Of a stretch of 7,952 nt of DNA, positions 5,622-7,952 are shown one piece after another. The notes under the pieces were generated by a model. That model had not been told where the DNA came from. It worked only from the letters and a program-made list of their open reading frames with translations, and searched no databases. This DNA comes from Actinomycetota bacterium (GTDB lineage: Bacteria > Actinomycetota > Acidimicrobiia > Acidimicrobiales > JACCXE01), in assembly GCA_013697265.1 (NCBI GenBank), contig JACCXE010000071.1:1-7952 (forward strand). The letters run 5' to 3'. Positions within the stretch are counted from its first letter, which is position 1. Each line of letters begins with the position of its first letter. Made by a program: the position numbers and the translations under genes.

Positions 5622-6065
5622 GTGGAACCTGAATATTTGACGATCAGCGAAACGGCACGACGCGCCGGCATCAAGGCGTCGGCGCTCCGCTTTTATGAAG
5701 ACCTCGGCCTGATCACATCGGAGCGCACCGCGGGCGGGCAGCGGCGCTATGCGCGCGACGTCCTTCGGCGCGTGTCGTTCATTCGCGCCGCGCAGGAGGT
5801 CGGACTGCACCTGCGCGAAATCAACGAGAGCCTGCGCACGCTGCCTGCTGAGCGGGCGCCGACGAAGGAGGAGTGGGAGGCGTTCGCACAATCGTGGCGG
5901 CCGCGGCTCGACCACCAGATCCGCACCCTCGAAGGTATCCGGGACCGGCTGGCGGGGTGCATCGGCTGCGGCTGCCAGTCGCTCGAGAGTTGTCAGATCT
6001 TCAACCCCGGCGACACCGCGGCGGATCTCGGGCCCGGCGCGCATTTCCTGGTTGGCGACGGTTAA
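5622..6065 (+). CDS. soxR: SoxR, redox-sensing [2Fe-2S] MerR-family regulator
   Basis: The 147-residue protein starts with a MerR winged helix-turn-helix: LTISETARRAGIKASALRFY (6-25), then EDLGLI and the GGQRRY wing. A dimerisation helix follows (about 80-110), then CIGCGCQSLESC (113-124), the C-x2-C-x-C-x5-C motif that holds the SoxR [2Fe-2S] cluster (C113, C116, C118, C124), and the NPGD stretch found just after it in E. coli SoxR. All four cysteines are present, so the sensor should be functional. Oxidation by redox-cycling compounds or superoxide turns SoxR into an activator. In actinobacteria SoxR usually acts directly on target genes without SoxS. The divergent ribH promoter carries a matching box, and the MMPL transporter gene lies 80 nt downstream. 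The GTG start fits the family N-terminus; only a weak GAAG (5614-5617) precedes it. Confidence 0.96.
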   Translation: MEPEYLTISETARRAGIKASALRFYEDLGLITSERTAGGQRRYARDVLRRVSFIRAAQEVGLHLREINESLRTLPAERAPTKEEWEAFAQSWRPRLDHQIRTLEGIRDRLAGCIGCGCQSLESCQIFNPGDTAADLGPGAHFLVGDG

Positions 6066-6145
6066 CAGCCGATGAATGGAAAGGTCGGTTGTCACACCGT
6101 CCAACTAAGTTTCGAACTTGATCGCCGCTCAACGGAGGAACTGAC
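6066..6145 (+). promoter_or_regulatory. soxR-MMPL intergenic region with an inverted repeat
   Basis: The 80-nt gap holds an inverted repeat AAGTT-TCG-AACTT (6107-6119). The right arm continues as AACTTGA, identical to part of the SoxR-box half-site, but the 3-nt centre makes it longer than a standard box. TAAGTT (6106-6111) is a possible TAnnnT -10, with no good -35. No terminator-like hairpin with a T-tract separates soxR from the transporter gene, so readthrough from soxR is possible. Confidence 0.35.
6134..6139 (+). promoter_or_regulatory. Strong Shine-Dalgarno site of the MMPL gene
   Basis: GGAGGA (6134-6139) lies 6 nt before GTG 6146 and is the strongest ribosome-binding site in the window. 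It fixes the start of the transporter gene, whose coding frame has no stop up to the window end. Confidence 0.8.
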
Positions 6146-7952
6146 GTGTTCGCTCGACTCGGCCCCTGGTGTCACGACAAGCGCCGGCTGGTGCTTGTTC
6201 TTTGGATCCTGCTGCTGATCGGGGCCAACGCGCTCAGCGGCAGCATCGGAGACAACTACCGCCAAGACTTCAAACTTCCGGGGGCCGAGTCGTCGGCCGG
6301 TTTCGACGTTTTGAACGACAAGTTCGGCGGTCAAGGCGCCGGCCAGGCCGGCACGATTGTGTTCAAAGCCGACCGGGGCGTAAACGATCAGCAGGTGAAG
6401 GCCGCTATGTCGGAAATGTTCGACAAGGTCGCGAAGATCAAGGGCATTTCGCGGGTCGAAAGCCCCTACGCCCCCGGCGGCGAGCGGTTCGTCTCCGCGC
6501 AAGGCCCGGGCGCCGGCAAGGTCGCGTACGCCAACGTCGAATTCCCTGAAGACACCGACTTCGCGCAGGTGCCCGCAATCACCGACAAGGTCGAGGCGGC
6601 CGCGCCGAAGATCGACGGGCTGCAGGTGGAACTCGGCGGAAACATCTTCGCGACCTTCGAGCCGCCGACGTCGGAGATCATTGGGCTGGCCTTCGCCATC
6701 GTCATCCTGATCCTGGCCTTCGGGTCGGTGCTGGCGATGGGCCTGCCCATCGCGGTCGCCTTAACCGGTATTGGCATCGGTAGTGCGCTGGTGATCCTCT
6801 TCAGCCACATCGTCCAAGTCCCCGAGTTCGCACCGTTCATTGGCGTGATGATCGGGCTGGGCGTGGGCATCGACTACGCGTTGCTCATCGTCACCCGTTA
6901 CCGAGAGCAACTCCACGCCAACCACACGGTGCGCGAGTCGGTGCAGATCGCCATCGACACCGCGGGTCGCAGCGTGTTGTTCGCCGGCATCACCGTCGTG
7001 ATCTCCTTGCTCGGGATGCTGCTGATGGGCGTCGGCTTCGTGCAGGGCCTCGCCGTGAGCGCGGCGGCCACGGTGGCCGTCACCGTTCTCGCGTCGCTCA
7101 CGCTGCTGCCCGCGCTGCTCGGTTTCGCCGGCCCGGGCATCGAGAAGCGCCGGCGGGCCGGGCTCATCGCCGCTGGTCTCGTTGCTCTTGGCCTCATGGG
7201 CGTCGGCTTCAACTTCAAGCCGCTCTTGGCTGCATTCGGCCTTGCGGTGGTCGTTGTGTTGGCCGGCTTCTTCGTGCCCGCACTCAAGCGCGAGGTCGAA
7301 CACCGCCCGGCCAAGCCGCGCCGAGAAACGCTGGCCTACCGGTGGAGCCGAGGCATCCAACATCGGCCGTGGCTCGCCGCCATCGCCAGCGCGGTCGTGT
7401 TGTTGATTCTCGCCGTGCCGGTGCTGAACCTTCGCCTCGCGTTCTCCGACGAGAGCAACTACCCGCAAGACACGAGCACCAAGAAGGCCTACGACCTGTT
7501 GGTCGACGGATTCGGCAAGGGCTACAACGGCCCGATTCTTCTCGTTACCAGCGGCAGCGGCGCGGTCGACCCCGCCGCGCTCGGCGCGGTCAGGGCCGCG
7601 GTAGCCCAAGACCCCAACGTGGTGTTCGTCAGCGACCCGATTCCGAACAACCCGCAGTCACCCACGGCGGTGTTGTGGAACGTGGTGCCCAACTCCGGCC
7701 CGCAAGACGAGGCCACCACCCAGCTGGTGTCGCGCCTGCGCAAAACCGTGTTGCCACCCGTCGAGTCGCAAGTCGGCACGCAGATCGCGGTCACCGGAAT
7801 CACCGCCGCGAACAACGACTTCGCGCACGTCTTGTCGAGCCGCATGCCGTACTTCTTCCTCGCGGTGCTGGCGCTGTCGTTCCTGCTGCTGATGGCGGTG
7901 TTCCGATCTCTGCTCGTGCCCCTCAAAGCCGTGATCATGAACCTGCTGTCGA
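6146..7952 (+). CDS. MMPL/RND-family transporter, 3' end outside window
   Basis: The frame runs open from GTG 6146 to the window end (602 codons), so the C-terminal part is missing; family members are usually 700 residues or more. In order: an N-terminal helix (about 14-31); a first extracytoplasmic domain (32-175); helices near 177-197, 199-220, 229-249, 276-298 and 302-325; two further hydrophobic segments (338-356 and 360-380); a helix at 408-426; a second extracytoplasmic domain; and the start of the second helix bundle at 569. GLGVGIDYALLIVTRYRE (237-254) is the MMPL signature, with the Asp-Tyr pair (D243-Y244) used for proton relay in MmpL3-type transporters. Members export lipids, siderophores or drugs using the proton gradient; the substrate is unknown. 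Its place after soxR in the same direction suggests possible redox-responsive efflux, which is inference. The extra segments between the sixth and seventh usual helices are uncommon. Confidence 0.92.
   Translation, partial: MFARLGPWCHDKRRLVLVLWILLLIGANALSGSIGDNYRQDFKLPGAESSAGFDVLNDKFGGQGAGQAGTIVFKADRGVNDQQVKAAMSEMFDKVAKIKGISRVESPYAPGGERFVSAQGPGAGKVAYANVEFPEDTDFAQVPAITDKVEAAAPKIDGLQVELGGNIFATFEPPTSEIIGLAFAIVILILAFGSVLAMGLPIAVALTGIGIGSALVILFSHIVQVPEFAPFIGVMIGLGVGIDYALLIVTRYREQLHANHTVRESVQIAIDTAGRSVLFAGITVVISLLGMLLMGVGFVQGLAVSAAATVAVTVLASLTLLPALLGFAGPGIEKRRRAGLIAAGLVALGLMGVGFNFKPLLAAFGLAVVVVLAGFFVPALKREVEHRPAKPRRETLAYRWSRGIQHRPWLAAIASAVVLLILAVPVLNLRLAFSDESNYPQDTSTKKAYDLLVDGFGKGYNGPILLVTSGSGAVDPAALGAVRAAVAQDPNVVFVSDPIPNNPQSPTAVLWNVVPNSGPQDEATTQLVSRLRKTVLPPVESQVGTQIAVTGITAANNDFAHVLSSRMPYFFLAVLALSFLLLMAVFRSLLVPLKAVIMNLLS

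Noticed and set aside
6761..7609. 282-codon open frame on the minus strand inside the MMPL gene
   Set aside because: Composition is dominated by Glu, His, Arg and Gln in an unstructured pattern, the mirror of hydrophobic transporter codons. No motif is seen, and the plus-strand MMPL frame is convincing.

Overview
The window is GC-rich (roughly two-thirds G+C by eye). It has GTG starts, few strong Shine-Dalgarno sites, several TAnnnT -10 hexamers placed 6-9 nt before start codons, an EthA-like Baeyer-Villiger monooxygenase, an actinobacterial-type MMPL transporter and a SoxR. Together these suggest an actinobacterium. A free-living high-GC lineage such as Acidimicrobiia would fit, but that is inference; no rRNA or other phylogenetic marker is present.

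Layout, left to right: (1) the 3' end of a VOC (glyoxalase/dioxygenase-fold) gene, 3-275 (+). (2) A coupled pair, an EamA/DMT-type membrane transporter (383-1237) and a Gfo/Idh/MocA-family NAD(P) oxidoreductase (1234-2334), joined by a 4-nt stop/start overlap. (3) An MFS transporter on the minus strand (2278-3534) whose 3' end overlaps the oxidoreductase tail-to-tail by 57 bp. (4) Diverging from it across a 65-bp gap with a palindrome, an EthA-like Baeyer-Villiger flavin monooxygenase (3600-5084, +). (5) Convergent with that, a type II (RibH2-like) lumazine synthase on the minus strand (5128-5583). (6) Diverging from ribH, soxR (5622-6065, +) with an intact four-cysteine [2Fe-2S] motif. (7) After 80 nt, an MMPL/RND-type transporter (6146 to the window end, truncated).

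The most interesting point is the short ribH-soxR gap. The ribH strand carries a TTGACT -35 and a TACGGT -10 separated by the unusually long 19-bp spacer typical of MerR-family activated promoters. An 18-bp dyad similar to the SoxR box starts at the last two bases of the -35 and ends 3 bp before the -10, the same geometry as I recall for E. coli soxS. I therefore infer direct SoxR (redox) control of a stand-alone lumazine synthase, beside a flavin-dependent monooxygenase and upstream of a possible efflux protein. This could be a compact redox-stress / flavin-supply / export locus. The regulatory link rests on sequence geometry; physiological cooperation of the neighbours is inference.

No tRNA, rRNA, CRISPR array, insertion sequence or long repeat was seen. 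No gene-free stretch exceeds about 110 bases.
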